Assembly (NCBI GenBank): GCA_014904845.1
Contig: MU119270.1
Span: forward strand, 1-64,000
Length of the DNA: 64,000 bases
DNA from: Acephala macrosclerotiorum
Taxonomy: Eukaryota > Ascomycota > Leotiomycetes > Helotiales > Mollisiaceae
Direction of reading: 5' to 3'
Shown here: positions 1-11,266 of the stretch, one piece after another
How the letters are laid out: every line of letters starts with the position of its first letter
Position numbering within the stretch: the first letter of the stretch is position 1
The notes under the pieces: generated by a model
The model's database searches: none
Seen by the model: the letters and a program-made list of their open reading frames with translations, nothing else
What the model was told of the DNA's origin: nothing
Position numbers and translations under genes: made by a program

Positions 1-890
1 AATAATAAAATAATAATTAATTTAATTATTTAAATTATATTATTTAATTTTATAATATAATATTAAATTATAAAATAAATATTAAATTTTAATTAATTAT
101 TAAAAAATATAAAAAAAAAAAATATATAATATATTATTTTTATTATTTTAATTTAAAATTTTATATATAATTTTTTTATTAAAACTTTTTTTAATTTTTT
201 TTATATAATATTATATAATATTAATAATTAATATAATTATTATAAAATTATTTTTTATTATTTATTTTAATTTAAAATAATTAAAATTATTATATTATAA
301 TTCGAATTATTTTTATATAAAATATAAATAAAAAATACATTTTATTTTTCGTCGTTACTTAAAACTAAATTTTGCTCCCTTTGAACGCTAGTATAATATA
401 AGATCATGTGCCAGCGGGAAGTCGAAATAGGTATACCGTATGCCTCGTGAACCTTTTTTAGAATAAGCACGTGGTTTTTCCAAATTTGATTCTCAGGGAC
501 GTAGCGACCCAGCGCACCAATAAATCAATAATTAGATAATTAGAGAGTGGAACGTCCCTCGTACCTCGCGCCGTGCCCTGCCTTTGACGACTTGAATTTT
601 GAAATGATATAAACGATTTAAATTTATAAATGAGTTTTTATTCGCATTCGCACCGGCTCCGCCGGCGCGAGTAGGGGCGTTCCTTCCCTATAACTCCTCC
701 TACGTGGAGCTAGAGCTGCTCTACGGGGAGCTTTATAGAGAGCTTTAAACTACGGGAGCGCTAAGTGCCAAAAGCGACACATTTTAGCGTTTTTTGGCAA
801 AACCTTGGCGCAAAAACGTGCCGCAAATATCACGTTTTATTATATAACTTTAAGGTAAACCATTTTTCTCTAGCGGGATACCTTTAACTA
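1..890. other. AT-rich gene-free end of the window
   Basis: The first ~350 bases are nearly pure A and T with many short poly-A and poly-T runs. Composition then becomes normal. No coding sequence can be read. This looks like an AT isochore, such as RIP-degraded repeat DNA, but no parent element can be recognised. Confidence 0.6.
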
Positions 891-1097
891 TCGTCAAAGG
901 CATATCTCAAATGCAACTCGGGCACATCTAGCGCGGGCGTATGACGAGTTGATAGTTGATACGTTAGTGGTCTCATATTGGATGATTATTGGTGGTGTGA
1001 TTCCGCCAACCATTAGCTGTATTTGGGGAATAGCCGGCGTCCAAAAGTGAAGATCCCCCGCTTGATAAACGATAAGGAACCTCTCATACCGCATCTT

Positions 1098-1154
1098 CTC
1101 AGCATCCTCAGCATCCTCAGCATCGACAGCATCGACAGCATCGACAGCAGCATC
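1098..1154 (+). repeat. Nine-base microsatellite array
   Basis: About three copies of CAGCATCCT are followed by about three copies of CAGCATCGA. The array lies roughly 110 bases upstream of the first likely start codon, so it is probably in a leader or promoter rather than in coding sequence. Confidence 0.8.
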
Positions 1155-1264
1155 TAATATCTGTGACCGCACTCATTTCTTTGACACTACCTTTGCTCTC
1201 ACCAACGTTTTTCGACTTCCTTATATATAATTTCTACGTCGCATCTCTTTCACGAATTATCGGA

Positions 1265-2579
1265 ATGGCAGAACCAATAGGCATTGCTTCTGGGCTACTG
1301 GCATTGGCAGCGTTCGCTTTTCAGTCCAGCACACAGCTCTACCAGCTGTTCCAAAGCTTTCAGAGCCATCAGAGGGTTGTGCGTGAGCTGAGGGAAGAGC
1401 TCGAGGACCTAAATGGGGTCTTGCGATCTTTGCAAGAGACCGCCGCCAGCACGGATGCCGATCTTACAACGCTTAAGCTCCCTCTCCTCCGATGTGGCAA
1501 GGCATGTAAGGACTTCGAAGCGATGATTGTCAGATGTACAGCCAATTCCAGTGGATCTAGGACGAGTTTTAGAGACTGGGCAAAATTAAAATATATGGGG
1601 GATGACATAGGCGAATTTAAAACCATGCTAGCAGGTTATAAATCTACTATTTCTATTGCGCTCGGTAACGCAAATATGTAAGTTTGAAGAATGAGGATCT
1701 TTGCGCACAGAACTAATTCTCTGACGCGCAGGCGTACGGCCGCGATTACCGTCAACGTCCTCAAGGAATACAAACAACTAATCTCGAATACGACTTCCGA
1801 CCTCGAAGACCACCTCGAAAAGATCAACGACAAACTAGAGACTATCTCTTCACAAGGCGTGGGAATCTCAAATGAAGATGCCGCCGAGCGACAACAATTA
1901 CAGGAGGAAAGGGACAGCACTCAAAAATGCCTTGATATCTGCGCACATGTCTTGACACAAATCGACCAAGTTCAGCCCAACGCCTTTATAAACATCTCAG
2001 CAGCATATCAAGTGCCCCGTCACCACACTTAGCAGTCTTACTTCGGCTCAACTAGTCACTTCCAATACCTTTAACGCATGCAGAGAGAAGCTCACCAATA
2101 CAACCACTCAGCTTGAAAGACAGCTCCAAGAGATCGACAACCGACTACGAAAATTCTCCTCCCAACCACTAAACATATCGAACGAACAAGCGGCTGAGCA
2201 AGAAAGGTTGAAAGAAGAAAGGGACTGTATCAAACACAGTCTAGACATTTGCACTGAAGCCTCCAAGCAAGCAAGCCAAGAACGAACCAACGTCTTCGAA
2301 GATATCTCTATGGCGGATGATGGCTATCAATTGCTCGTCTCAACGGTTGGAGACCTGATATCAGCAAAGCGCGTCACTATTGGGTCCAGATCGTTACAGC
2401 TGTTTGGGCAAATGTCTGATACTTCTCTCCAGCAACTCTCACGGGATCTGGGTCATGCCAGTACAGAGAGAGGTATGGAGCCGCAGACAGGAATGAATCA
2501 GGCATTTGAGAACCGCTATGGAACGGGATTCAAGCTCAGCTCGCAAAACCCGAAAGACTCGGGAGCAACAGAGAAATAG
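1265..2579 (+). pseudogene. Fungal N-terminal-domain coiled-coil protein with two repeated modules, frameshifted
   Basis: The start MAEPIGIASGLLALAAFAFQ is the hydrophobic opening of the fungal N-terminal domain often found on NACHT, ankyrin and azaphilone-cluster-L-type proteins. Exon 1 (1265-1677) is followed by a 54-nt GTAAGT intron with a CTGAC branch site. Downstream there are two copies of a module of about 100 residues: a charged coiled coil, a 'QLQEERDxxxKxLDIC' motif, then a 'TxxDLxSAxxVT' segment. Between the copies the frame changes at a C run (2015-2018). One base fewer would keep both modules in one frame ending at 2579. It is therefore a lightly broken gene or a sequence error. 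A 21-nt intron at this point is too short to be credible. The true function is unknown; proteins with this domain are usually scaffold- or signalling-like. Confidence 0.6.
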
Positions 2580-4183
2580 AGGAGCTCGAATGAGCAGAAG
2601 GCCGAGTGCTTACTAAAGTGGGCTCGGCGGTATGACTGACGATATACCAGTGTTCGAAGACTGGTCAAGTGGACGTTGAAGTTTTCCAGCTATTGAGAAC
2701 GCCGGTCGACTTAGTCCTATTGTACAGCGTGTGACATCGACAAGGAACTCAGCCTCGACCTTGCCACTGTAACACTCGCGTGTGAGCTTCATCAACTGGG
2801 ATTACTCCTTAATCAGCTTTGTTGATCGCGTTTTTGGGGGTTATGGAGCCTTGTACCGAGCCTTGAAATTTGCTTTGTTTTGCGCAGGATTACTTGACTG
2901 TATTCCTGCGCATTCTGGCTTCTCTTGTTCGCTGGATAACTAGCGGCATATATTTTAAGCTATCTTTGTACTGCTCTCGTTCTTGTTAGTTTCTAGGATG
3001 GCCTCACCGTTAGATTCTATTGCTGCTCGTTAAGTTCTACTTCTAGATATCCAAGTCCTTGAATAAATAATTCAATCTATCCTTCTCTTACCAACGCGTT
3101 TATTGTTTCCGCTTATCTTCAAGCATATCCACCTCATTGAAAATTGCCGCCAAGACTTTTCAATTATTCTTTTCTTTGTAATATTCCCCTAATATGTCCA
3201 TGCTTACTTTAGGTGGAAAATCGAGGGCTTGATATCTTTAAGCTGTTAAAATATTATATGAGGTCGTGGACCGGACTCAAATTATATTGGCAGAAAAGCG
3301 TCTCTGCTGCATCTAACTTTATGTACATTGGTCAGAAGATATTGGTTTTGCATTTCCCCAGTCTGTCACGTTGATGATGGAAAGCATATGGTCTCTGGTT
3401 AATGCCTGCCAATTATTTACGGTCTTTAACGATAGCCCAAGAGCTCGGGTTAGGTTTTCTGTAACGTAGCTTCTGCCACAATTCTCTGCTCGGGCATTGC
3501 ACAGAGTGCCATCTGGAGGCTCCTTCTCAGCTTAACTGGCTGAATTGCTTGTTTCAAGTCAGCACTTCTTGAAACAAGCTACACCACCTAGCATTACCAA
3601 CGTCAAGTTTCCTGTATTGTATATAAGGTACGGCGGGATATAATCATTTGCTCCTGCCTGATGAAATTTTTGAAATACGCCTCTCACTTAGCGTCTCCGT
3701 TGACTGATTCGTCATGGCAATTGCTACATAAAGGCTCTCGGTAAAAGTCTTCTCACTCTAACACCGATTGAATTAGTTTCGCGAGGAGAAGGACGAGAGT
3801 CTAGTTTGGAATCCGACGGAGCCAATCCCGTCTTCTCGAACATAGTCGTGTAGAGTGTCCAACTTGTGCAAGAAATAACCGATCAGGGGGAAAGAAATTG
3901 GCTACACGAAAGCGAGAGTAGGAACGTGACTGAGCACAGGGGAGCGGGGCCTAAGCAAACCTGAGTAACCATGTTGGAATTGACGCAGATTCAGATTCGG
4001 CTCAGGTTACTGGCACGTAAATGGGGAAACAAAAGAGGACACAAGCCAACCGCAATAACTACACATCAAGAATGACTGGAAGTGGCCACGTAAATGTTGT
4101 ATTAAAGGATATTTTCGACATATTGTCAGATAACATGACAAATGGCGTTGTCTGCGCGGACCTTCAAATGTATGTCTTCTCCT
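2580..4183. other. Intergenic region without recognisable gene
   Basis: Only short open frames with no family resemblance on either strand. It separates the coiled-coil gene from the 3' end of the MFS transporter. No repeat or RNA gene was seen. Confidence 0.5.
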
Positions 4184-5751
4184 TTAGGCCTGATCTTCAA
4201 CATGCTCCGTCATTGCACTCTTTCCGACAGCGAGCTCAGCACCCACTGGGTCTTGCAATGCATGCGGTACCAATTGATCTCCAAAGAGCTCATCCATCTG
4301 TTCAAGTGTCTTCCCCTTTGTCTCAGGATAGAATAGCGAGTAGCAAACCACCGCAATAATACCAAATACGAAGAATACGTAGAAGTACTTGAAGCCAATA
4401 GTCGACAATGCATTAGGGGAGATCTGAGCAAAGATCAAGTTCAAAGTCCAGTTCACGAATGTGGAGATCGAGTTTCCTTTAGCTCTGATGTCGACTGGGA
4501 AGATTTCCGCGGGGTAAACCCAGGAGATGATTCCCATGGGGGTGTAAAAGAAGCTGAAGACGAAGTTCATGGCGACCATAGCACGGAGCTGATTTGCTCC
4601 AGCGCCTACAAGATGTTGGGATAGAGCAGCGTTGACGACAAGGGCAAGGGCGCAGCCACCTGCGCTGATGATAAGGGGTTTGACACGTCCGACACGGTCA
4701 AGAAGCCAGAGACCGATTGTGCAATACACAATGGATAGAGCTCCACTGATGCCAATGATCATCAAGGATTCCTGAGTTCCAATTCCAAGAAGCTCGTAGA
4801 TGTGAGGTCCGTAGTAGTTGATGACATTGATACCAGACAAAGGACCGAATGCTTGCACACCACATCCGAGCAAGAGACGACGACGCCATGATGGCTTTCG
4901 GAAGATGGAAGACCAGGAGATCTTGTTAGTGTTTCGGTCTGCGATGATGACATCTCTAATTTCCCTGAATTCGAGCTCCACGTATTCCTTGGTAGCGTCA
5001 CTACCGTCGTCGTGAAGTTTGTGCAGGACCGCGAGAGCTTCTTCATGTCTGTCTTGCTCCATGAGCCATCTAGGACTCTCTTGAAGGAACCAGATGCCGC
5101 AGAGCAAGATGAGAGCTGGGATACATTGGAATGCTAGTGGGAAGCGCCCTTTGATTTTAATTAGCTTGATTCGCCACATCAAGTGGGGTTCTTACATTGA
5201 AAGTCGGTGTTGGTGAATGAGCACCCGTATCCGAGCCATTGAGCGACCAAGAAGCCCCAGCCCAACATCCATTGCAGAAGACCAGATAGAATACCACGGA
5301 AGCTTGCCTGCGAAATCTCTCCTGCGTACATAGGAATAGTCGAGGTGAGGATACCGACGGCAAGTCCAGCGATGAACCGGCCAACGATAAGCATGGCCAT
5401 ACTAGCCGCACCAGCCTGAAGCGCACATCCCAAGGTTGCAAAGGCAGACCCAAGTGCAATGGTCCGCTTTCGTCCCAATTTGTCGGCAACGATGAAAGTG
5501 ACAATGGTGCCAGCAATCGCCCCGCCTTGGAAAGACGAAACGATTCCACCTTGGAGACTGCCGTTCGGGTTGTTGAAGTACTTGACGAATCGAGGTTGGG
5601 CAATCGTGGAAGTAATGATACCGGAATCATATCCGAACAGGAAACCTGGGATGAAATTATTAACACAGGAAGGATTGGCTGACAGTGTCTTCCTTCACTT
5701 ACCTCCAATCGCCAAAAAGACGGCCGAAGAGATGGTTGTAAGTTTCCCCAT
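4184..5751 (-). CDS. MFS sugar transporter (sugar porter family)
   Basis: Twelve-helix proton-coupled sugar permease of the plasma membrane. Model on the minus strand: exons 5703-5751, 5196-5645 and 4184-5148, giving 487 aa with every junction in frame and GT-AG introns of 57 and 47 nt. Sugar porter signatures appear in order: FGYDSGI in helix 1, DKLGRKR in the first cytoplasmic loop, QESPRWLM after helix 6, PAEIFPVDIRAKG and PETKGKTLEQMDELFGD near the C-terminus. The ATG gives the short leader MGKLTTISSAVFLAIGGF that runs straight into helix 1, as in lactose-permease/quinate-type fungal members. It is divergent from the GH78 rhamnosidase across about 1 kb, suggesting co-regulation and import of rhamnose or a rhamnoside. 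The substrate is inferred from that neighbour, not from sequence. Confidence 0.9.
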
Positions 5752-6781
5752 GACGATAGAGAATTGGCTGCTTCGCCGCCGTGACCCAAGGTGAGAGTTT
5801 GAAGTCCTGCGAGAAGGATGATCTTTGGATCTGGGGAAGATTGACAGCTTTATCTGGAGATCCCCAAGGGGCGAGACTCAACAGAGAGGACCAATTCGAC
5901 GCGCACTATCCTCGTGGTTTTCGAGACAAATCCTAACGAGGCCAAATATAAATCCCCAGCTTAGCGTGCCATCGAATCCTGCGTCCACTTTCAAGATACC
6001 GACAACCAAATCCGACTCCATGGACTGGACATGGCTGCCGTCTTGGTCCAAGTTTTTGTCCAGTAGCGCGCAGCTTTTCTCGGTTGGGAAGAGACGTCCT
6101 TGAGCCAACATGCTATGATACATCCCGGCCAAGTGTTAGTTGCGGGGTCCCATGGGGCGAACGAGTCAGTCGTTCCGGGGAGGGAAGGTCAAGTCTCGAG
6201 AGTGGGAGGCGGGTTCAAGTCAGGGTTCCAGCTAGGTGTCCTACCTGACTCGACAACGATGAACCCATGAGGGCGGTATAAGCTCCCAAAACAGAGGCAG
6301 CCGTTCATCGTCTTGCGAGTGCTGTTTACAATGAGACTGAGGTGGTTGGATTTGAGATGAGGACGTTGAGAAAATACAGCGAATGAGAAGAGTGCATTAC
6401 ACGTGATCGGAGAATCTCGGTCTGGTTGAGCGCTTGACCCAAAGAGGCTAGACCATATTTGTGGACCTTCATCTCGGTGACATTTCACCCGCTATTACCA
6501 CGCCTCGCCACATCTACTCCACAAGTCTTGATAGGGAAACTCCAAGCCACATGCGCACGATTTGAACAAGTCTAGTCCTGCGGGACCTGGTGGACTGCGG
6601 TGGGCTTCGGTCCCATCCTCGGTGAGCGCTGGACCGACCATTCGGTCCATTCCAGACGCGATATGTTGCTTCCACGCTCAGAGCTCATGGAGCTCTCAAA
6701 GGGAGCAATGCTCAGAAACCAATCTTGTCCTTACAATTGAGGCGTCTTTGGTCCAGAAGCAGCAGTAGAGACGCGTTGACC
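5752..6781. promoter_or_regulatory. Shared divergent promoter region of transporter and rhamnosidase
   Basis: One kilobase between the two divergent start codons with no credible gene. It must hold both promoters. Several CGG/CCG triplets cluster at 6600-6650, close to the rhamnosidase start. Confidence 0.55.
6620..6636. promoter_or_regulatory. Inverted CGG-N11-CCG site
   Basis: CGG at 6620-6622 and CCG at 6634-6636 form an inverted pair spaced by 11 bases, about 145 bases before the rhamnosidase start. Paired CGG triplets are the usual target of Zn2Cys6 dimers. Binding here by a rhamnose-responsive regulator is an inference; such pairs also occur by chance. Confidence 0.35.
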
Positions 6782-9526
6782 ATGTTGCAATTCGTACGTT
6801 GCGGAATCCATGGCTTTCACGAGACTCTTGGAATCGATACAGATGAGATACGGTTCTACTGGACTCTTGAAAGCCAGGACCAGAATGCAGTACAAACAGC
6901 CTATCAAGTTCATGTTTTCGAACTTCCTCCCCAAGACAAGAGAGGCGATGAGGGGCACCCCGCCATCTGGGATTCTGGAAAGCAGATAAGCAATGCTCAG
7001 CGAGATGTCATCTGCACAACTGCAACTGGATTCAAATCAACACAAGAATACAGGTGGACGGTCACTGTGTTCGATCAAAACGATGCAGCAACCACCAGCG
7101 ACAACAATACGTTCTTCACGGCATATCCCCGCTCCCAATTACTGCCACCGCTGAGCATGAATCAAACATACATGCCCCACAAAGCTCTGATTTTTCGGAC
7201 TTGGTTTGAAGATATCGAGAACAAGTGGAAGGCATGGTGGATTGGCGATGGAGGAGACAAGCCACTATACCTTCGGAGGTCGTTCAAGCTGGACCGGCAA
7301 CCAAGTCGGGCGATTGCGTTTGTGTCTGGACTTGGTCATCACAATTTCAGTGTCAACGGCAGTCCTGCCTCGGACCACGTTTTGGATCCCGGATGGACGA
7401 GCTACCATCGAACAGTCCAGTATGTTGCCCACGACTTGACTTCATCCCTGCAGGTTGGTGAGAATGTCGTTGGAGCACATCTTGGGAATGGTTTCTACGC
7501 CGGAGATCAAGGTGACAGATTCTTTTGGCCGAAGTACGAGGACAACACCTATGTGAGGTACGGTAATGAGCTATGCTTCTTCGCTGAACTTCACCTCATA
7601 TATGGTGACGGTACGCACGATGTGATCATATCAGATTCAAGCTGGCGGGTTCGGAAGAGCGCCACCACGCTCGCCAATATCTATGCATCAGAGACGCATG
7701 ATCGAAGGCAGTACCCTATCGGATGGGATGCCCCTGGATTTGATGAGAGTGCCTGGGCAGTAGCCAAAGGACTCACTGGACCACGAGGATTCTTGAGGTA
7801 CCAAAGCCAACCTCCTGTTGTGAAGCACGAAACCTTCGAGCCGATTGCAAAAACATCTCCAAGGCCTGGAGTTGTCTGTTTCGACCTTGGGCAAAACGCT
7901 TCCACGATGGTAAAGGTCGTTGTCGAGGGCGCAGCAGGATCCGAGATCACAATAAGATATGGAGAAACCGCGTACGAAGACGGTACAGTGAAGATGCCAG
8001 ATCCTCTGTTTAAAGAGTTCGAGACGAAAGTCTACTCGACGTTCTTCCTAGCTGGTACAAGAGGCCCTGAAACATGGGAGCCTGATTTCAGCTTCACTAG
8101 TGCTCGGTATATCCAAGTTGAAGGGGTGTCTCTCACGCCAGTTAGTGATCTGCCAATCATCCATTCAGCCGTCGGCCAACATGTATCATCAGCATCACGG
8201 CGACTAGGCGAGATGAACACGGATAAGGTAGATGTGAACTCGCTTCTCAAGGCTCTGAAATGGACGTACGCCAGTAACCTGTTCAGCTATCATACAGATT
8301 GCCCTCAAATTGAGAAGTTCGGTTGGCTCGAGGTCACTCATCTGCTAGCTCCGGCAACGCAATATATGGTCGACATAGAGGATCTGTACACCAAAATCCT
8401 CGACGACATCCTCGACGCACAAGAACCAAGCGGTCTCGTCCCAACGATGGCGCCAGAGATTCGATACATGTGTGGTCCATTGCACGACACAATCACCTGG
8501 GGATGTGCGTTGATTTTCATTCCCGACATACTTCGAAAGTACTACGGCTCCACCCACCCCATCCCAAAGATGTATCGAGCAGGCGAGCGATACATGCAAT
8601 ACATGAAGAAGAAAGAGCGAAAGGGCGGATTGATTGAGCACGGACTAGGAGACTGGGGTCGAGGGATTGCCCACGGAAATGCCCAAGCCAACATTGAGAC
8701 AGCAGTCTACCACGAATGCCTGAAGTGCATGGAGAGGTTCGCCACAACTCTCAATCTACCTGAGGAAGCCGCACGCTGGAAGTTCGAAGCGTCTCGCATC
8801 TCTGATGTCTACAACAAGCACCTCCTCGTCACCAATGACCCCACTCATCCATACGCCTACTACACCTCCCTCGACAACTTCCCCACCCGCGATCGCGATG
8901 CGGTCTGCCAAGCTCTCGCTCTGCAGTTCAACATGGTCCCTCCTAAACACATACCCGATGTAATAAAAGCCTTTCTAGACGATGTCTCAGACGGCAAGCT
9001 TCGCTCAGGAGAAATTGGCCTCCGGTACCTGTTCAACACTCTCCACGACGCGAATCGTCCAGATCTAGTGCTGCAGATGGCAAGGCAGAAAGAACATCCT
9101 TCATATATGCGCTTTCTGCGACAGGGCGAGACGACATTATTAGAATTCTGGCAAGATGAATGTAGGAGTAAATGTCATGATATGTTGGGAAGCATTTTAG
9201 AGTGGTTTTATGTTGCGGTGTTGGGGTTGAAGGTTGGTGAAGATGGGTGGAGGACGTTCACAGTCAGCCCACCGTATACGAGTGAGTTTGGAGAGGTAAA
9301 GGGGACCTTTGATTGTCCGTATGGGTTGATCGAGGTTGATTTCAAGAGGGAGGACAGTGGGGAGGTGGTGTTGACGTTGGTGGTGCCGATGAGTACTGAG
9401 GCTACAGTCATGTTGAAGGAGGATGCGAAGAGAATCGAATTGACGAGAGAACATGGGGAGACAAAAATAGTCGAAGGCGGATCGCTCATTCTAAGGCATG
9501 GGAAGTACGCTTTTCATATGGCATAG
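6782..9526 (+). CDS. GH78 alpha-L-rhamnosidase
   Basis: Hydrolyses terminal alpha-L-rhamnose from rhamnosides such as flavonoid glycosides or pectic fragments. Single exon, 914 aa from the ATG at 6782. An in-frame TTG farther upstream was not used because homologues begin at 'HGFHETLGIDTDEIRFYWTL'. Order of domains: N-terminal fibronectin/beta part with 'QTAYQVHVFE', a jelly-roll domain ('NVVGAHLGNGFYAGD'), an (alpha/alpha)6 catalytic barrel and a C-terminal beta domain ('TFDCPYGLIEVDF'). The GH78 acid motif DCPQIEKFGWLE begins at D506, with E511 and a further acidic E at the end of the motif. GETTLLEFWQ carries the second conserved Glu. Length is normal. There is no signal peptide, so the enzyme is probably intracellular, which fits the divergent sugar transporter bringing the substrate in. 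Confidence 0.92.
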   Translation: MLQFVRCGIHGFHETLGIDTDEIRFYWTLESQDQNAVQTAYQVHVFELPPQDKRGDEGHPAIWDSGKQISNAQRDVICTTATGFKSTQEYRWTVTVFDQNDAATTSDNNTFFTAYPRSQLLPPLSMNQTYMPHKALIFRTWFEDIENKWKAWWIGDGGDKPLYLRRSFKLDRQPSRAIAFVSGLGHHNFSVNGSPASDHVLDPGWTSYHRTVQYVAHDLTSSLQVGENVVGAHLGNGFYAGDQGDRFFWPKYEDNTYVRYGNELCFFAELHLIYGDGTHDVIISDSSWRVRKSATTLANIYASETHDRRQYPIGWDAPGFDESAWAVAKGLTGPRGFLRYQSQPPVVKHETFEPIAKTSPRPGVVCFDLGQNASTMVKVVVEGAAGSEITIRYGETAYEDGTVKMPDPLFKEFETKVYSTFFLAGTRGPETWEPDFSFTSARYIQVEGVSLTPVSDLPIIHSAVGQHVSSASRRLGEMNTDKVDVNSLLKALKWTYASNLFSYHTDCPQIEKFGWLEVTHLLAPATQYMVDIEDLYTKILDDILDAQEPSGLVPTMAPEIRYMCGPLHDTITWGCALIFIPDILRKYYGSTHPIPKMYRAGERYMQYMKKKERKGGLIEHGLGDWGRGIAHGNAQANIETAVYHECLKCMERFATTLNLPEEAARWKFEASRISDVYNKHLLVTNDPTHPYAYYTSLDNFPTRDRDAVCQALALQFNMVPPKHIPDVIKAFLDDVSDGKLRSGEIGLRYLFNTLHDANRPDLVLQMARQKEHPSYMRFLRQGETTLLEFWQDECRSKCHDMLGSILEWFYVAVLGLKVGEDGWRTFTVSPPYTSEFGEVKGTFDCPYGLIEVDFKREDSGEVVLTLVVPMSTEATVMLKEDAKRIELTREHGETKIVEGGSLILRHGKYAFHMA

Positions 9527-10310
9527 AATGATAGCTCGTTTTGGTCTGTGTCACCGGCGGTGATACGGACGTTTACCATCGATTCGTTCTTTTTATTATT
9601 CCTGTTTTTCTTTTGTGGGGAATCGGGCTAGCACCCAAAATGATACCAATTATATTTTATTTCGTGAATAATTTTTGATGGAATAGAAGCTATAGGAATT
9701 CGGATTTTGTGAACAGGGAGCAGCAGGGCAGGGAATGAACGGGAGGTGCCCGCTGAGCCGCAACCCAGTCCCTGTCATCCCATGTTTCCGGAGGTACCTT
9801 CTCTGTACCAAAAAATCTTTCCATCACTCAAATGCGCCGCAAACCTTTGACTAATGCTACTAGGCCCAGCCAAATACAGCGAAGTTGGCATAAAAGCAAA
9901 CCATAGGCTAGGACCGGAGAGAGCACGATGAGGATAGATATACAGAGGCGGCGAAAGCGGCGAACATCGTGCTGCGGTACAGTGCATATGTATGAGCATT
10001 TATGTCAACCAAGGTAGGATTTCGACTCAGCTGTCTTGGTTTAGTTTAACAGGCATGACATTCAATGTATGCTCTTCGCGTACTGTGATGAGAACGTGGT
10101 CCTTGGACCTCGTATCGCAGTTGAAAAGCTTGTGCCCAAATCTAAGGTCGAAGGTATATAAGGTTGATTTCAGTCCCTCAAACATCTCGATTCTTTAACA
10201 GACAACTCATTGTAGCTTACATAGCACCTCAGACATCTGCTACTTATACAAAAGTCAACCTCAAAAAAACTCTCGAGCCTCTCCTCCCTCACACATCTCA
10301 GATCCACATC
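9527..10310. other. Intergenic region after the rhamnosidase
   Basis: No gene seen. It holds the rhamnosidase 3' end and the possible promoter of the small secreted protein, including a TATA-like run at 10155-10160. Confidence 0.5.
10155..10160 (+). promoter_or_regulatory. TATA-like box
   Basis: TATATA followed by AGG lies about 150 bases before the ATG at 10311, a reasonable distance for a fungal core promoter. It supports transcription to the right here. Confidence 0.35.
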
Positions 10311-10961
10311 ATGTTCCACCTAAAGCAAGTCACTATCTTGCCCATCCTTGCCTTCATGAGCATCTGCTCCCAAGTTGAAGCCACAAAATTTGTAAGACCC
10401 CCCCCCTTCTCATCATGCAGAATTACATTCACTGGTCATTCGCCTACTTCCAGCACGCCAGCACTGGATGCATCCTCGTCGACGGCAATCCCCTCTGTGC
10501 ATCGAAATCCCTAACTGTAGCTAATCCTCTTGCACACGTCTACATCGATGATTCCAATTTATCAGGTGGGGGCAAAATGCGGTTTTTTCCTTTGTAGATT
10601 TTTCGCGAATACCCTATGTCTCCCAGCTTGCTGCTACTAAAACCGACACTACTGAAGAGACCGAAGCAGCGGCCGGGGCTGATTTTGATGCGGTAATGGA
10701 CGAGGCTAATGGGGTGGTGGAGGAAGCTACGGCGACGAGTATAGTTGGTGCAGCCGTGGAGGTGGAGGGAATGTGGTTGCGAGAGTTCGGGAGAGCTTGG
10801 CGGAGCTGGAGCTGACGGTGACAGCAGAGGGGGATGATGAGACAACCTTGATGGTGGAGGATGCTGTTTTCAATCTTGAAGAGGCTGGAGTAGAAGTTGC
10901 GACGACTACAGAGTATGAGGAGGACGTAACAACAGCCTGCTTAGTATTAAAAGTCTTCTAA
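10311..10961 (+). CDS. Possible small secreted protein gene or relic
   Basis: The ATG opens a clear signal peptide (MFHLKQVTILPILAFMSICS, cleavage likely after VEA). At 10392 a GTAAG donor and a GCAG acceptor only 29 nt later would join in frame to a 60-residue stretch with two cysteines ('TGCILVDGNPLCASK'). An intron of 29 nt is below the usual fungal minimum. Unspliced, the frame stops after about 40 more residues. Further right, alanine/glutamate-rich coding-like sequence continues to 10961 in shifting frames. I read this as a decayed or misassembled secreted-protein gene. No known family was recognised. Confidence 0.3.
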
Positions 10962-11266
10962 CTCGAAGCAATAGCCGATGTGGACTTAGTAACGCTAGCC
11001 ATACTTCCTTTAATCGTACTGGTCACCCTATTACTCGCCGAACTCCAAAAAATAATAATATAAACTGGTATAAGATTTATAGTTTATGTATAAATTTAAA
11101 ATTTATTTTTAATTATAAAACGACTTCGTATTTCTTTTTTATCCTCGCCTCGTCCTTCGTTTAATAACTTTTCAAATAAAGTAAAAGTTTCCTTTACTTA
11201 TACCTAGATATTCGAAGCGAAGCCATAGTCTAAAACAGAGGTGGAACCAAGCCTCGTGATTGTTTA
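10962..11266. other. AT-rich 3' flank
   Basis: About 300 bases, AT-rich between 11040 and 11180, with no gene. It lies between the possible secreted-protein gene and the 3' end of the Zn2Cys6 gene. Confidence 0.4.

Noticed and set aside
5157..5789. Minus-strand open frame of 210 codons over the transporter 5' half
   Set aside because: It is an out-of-frame shadow of the first two transporter exons and reads through their introns.
6725..6781. Upstream extension of the rhamnosidase by 19 residues
   Set aside because: Starts at a non-ATG codon and does not resemble family N-termini; the ATG at 6782 fits.
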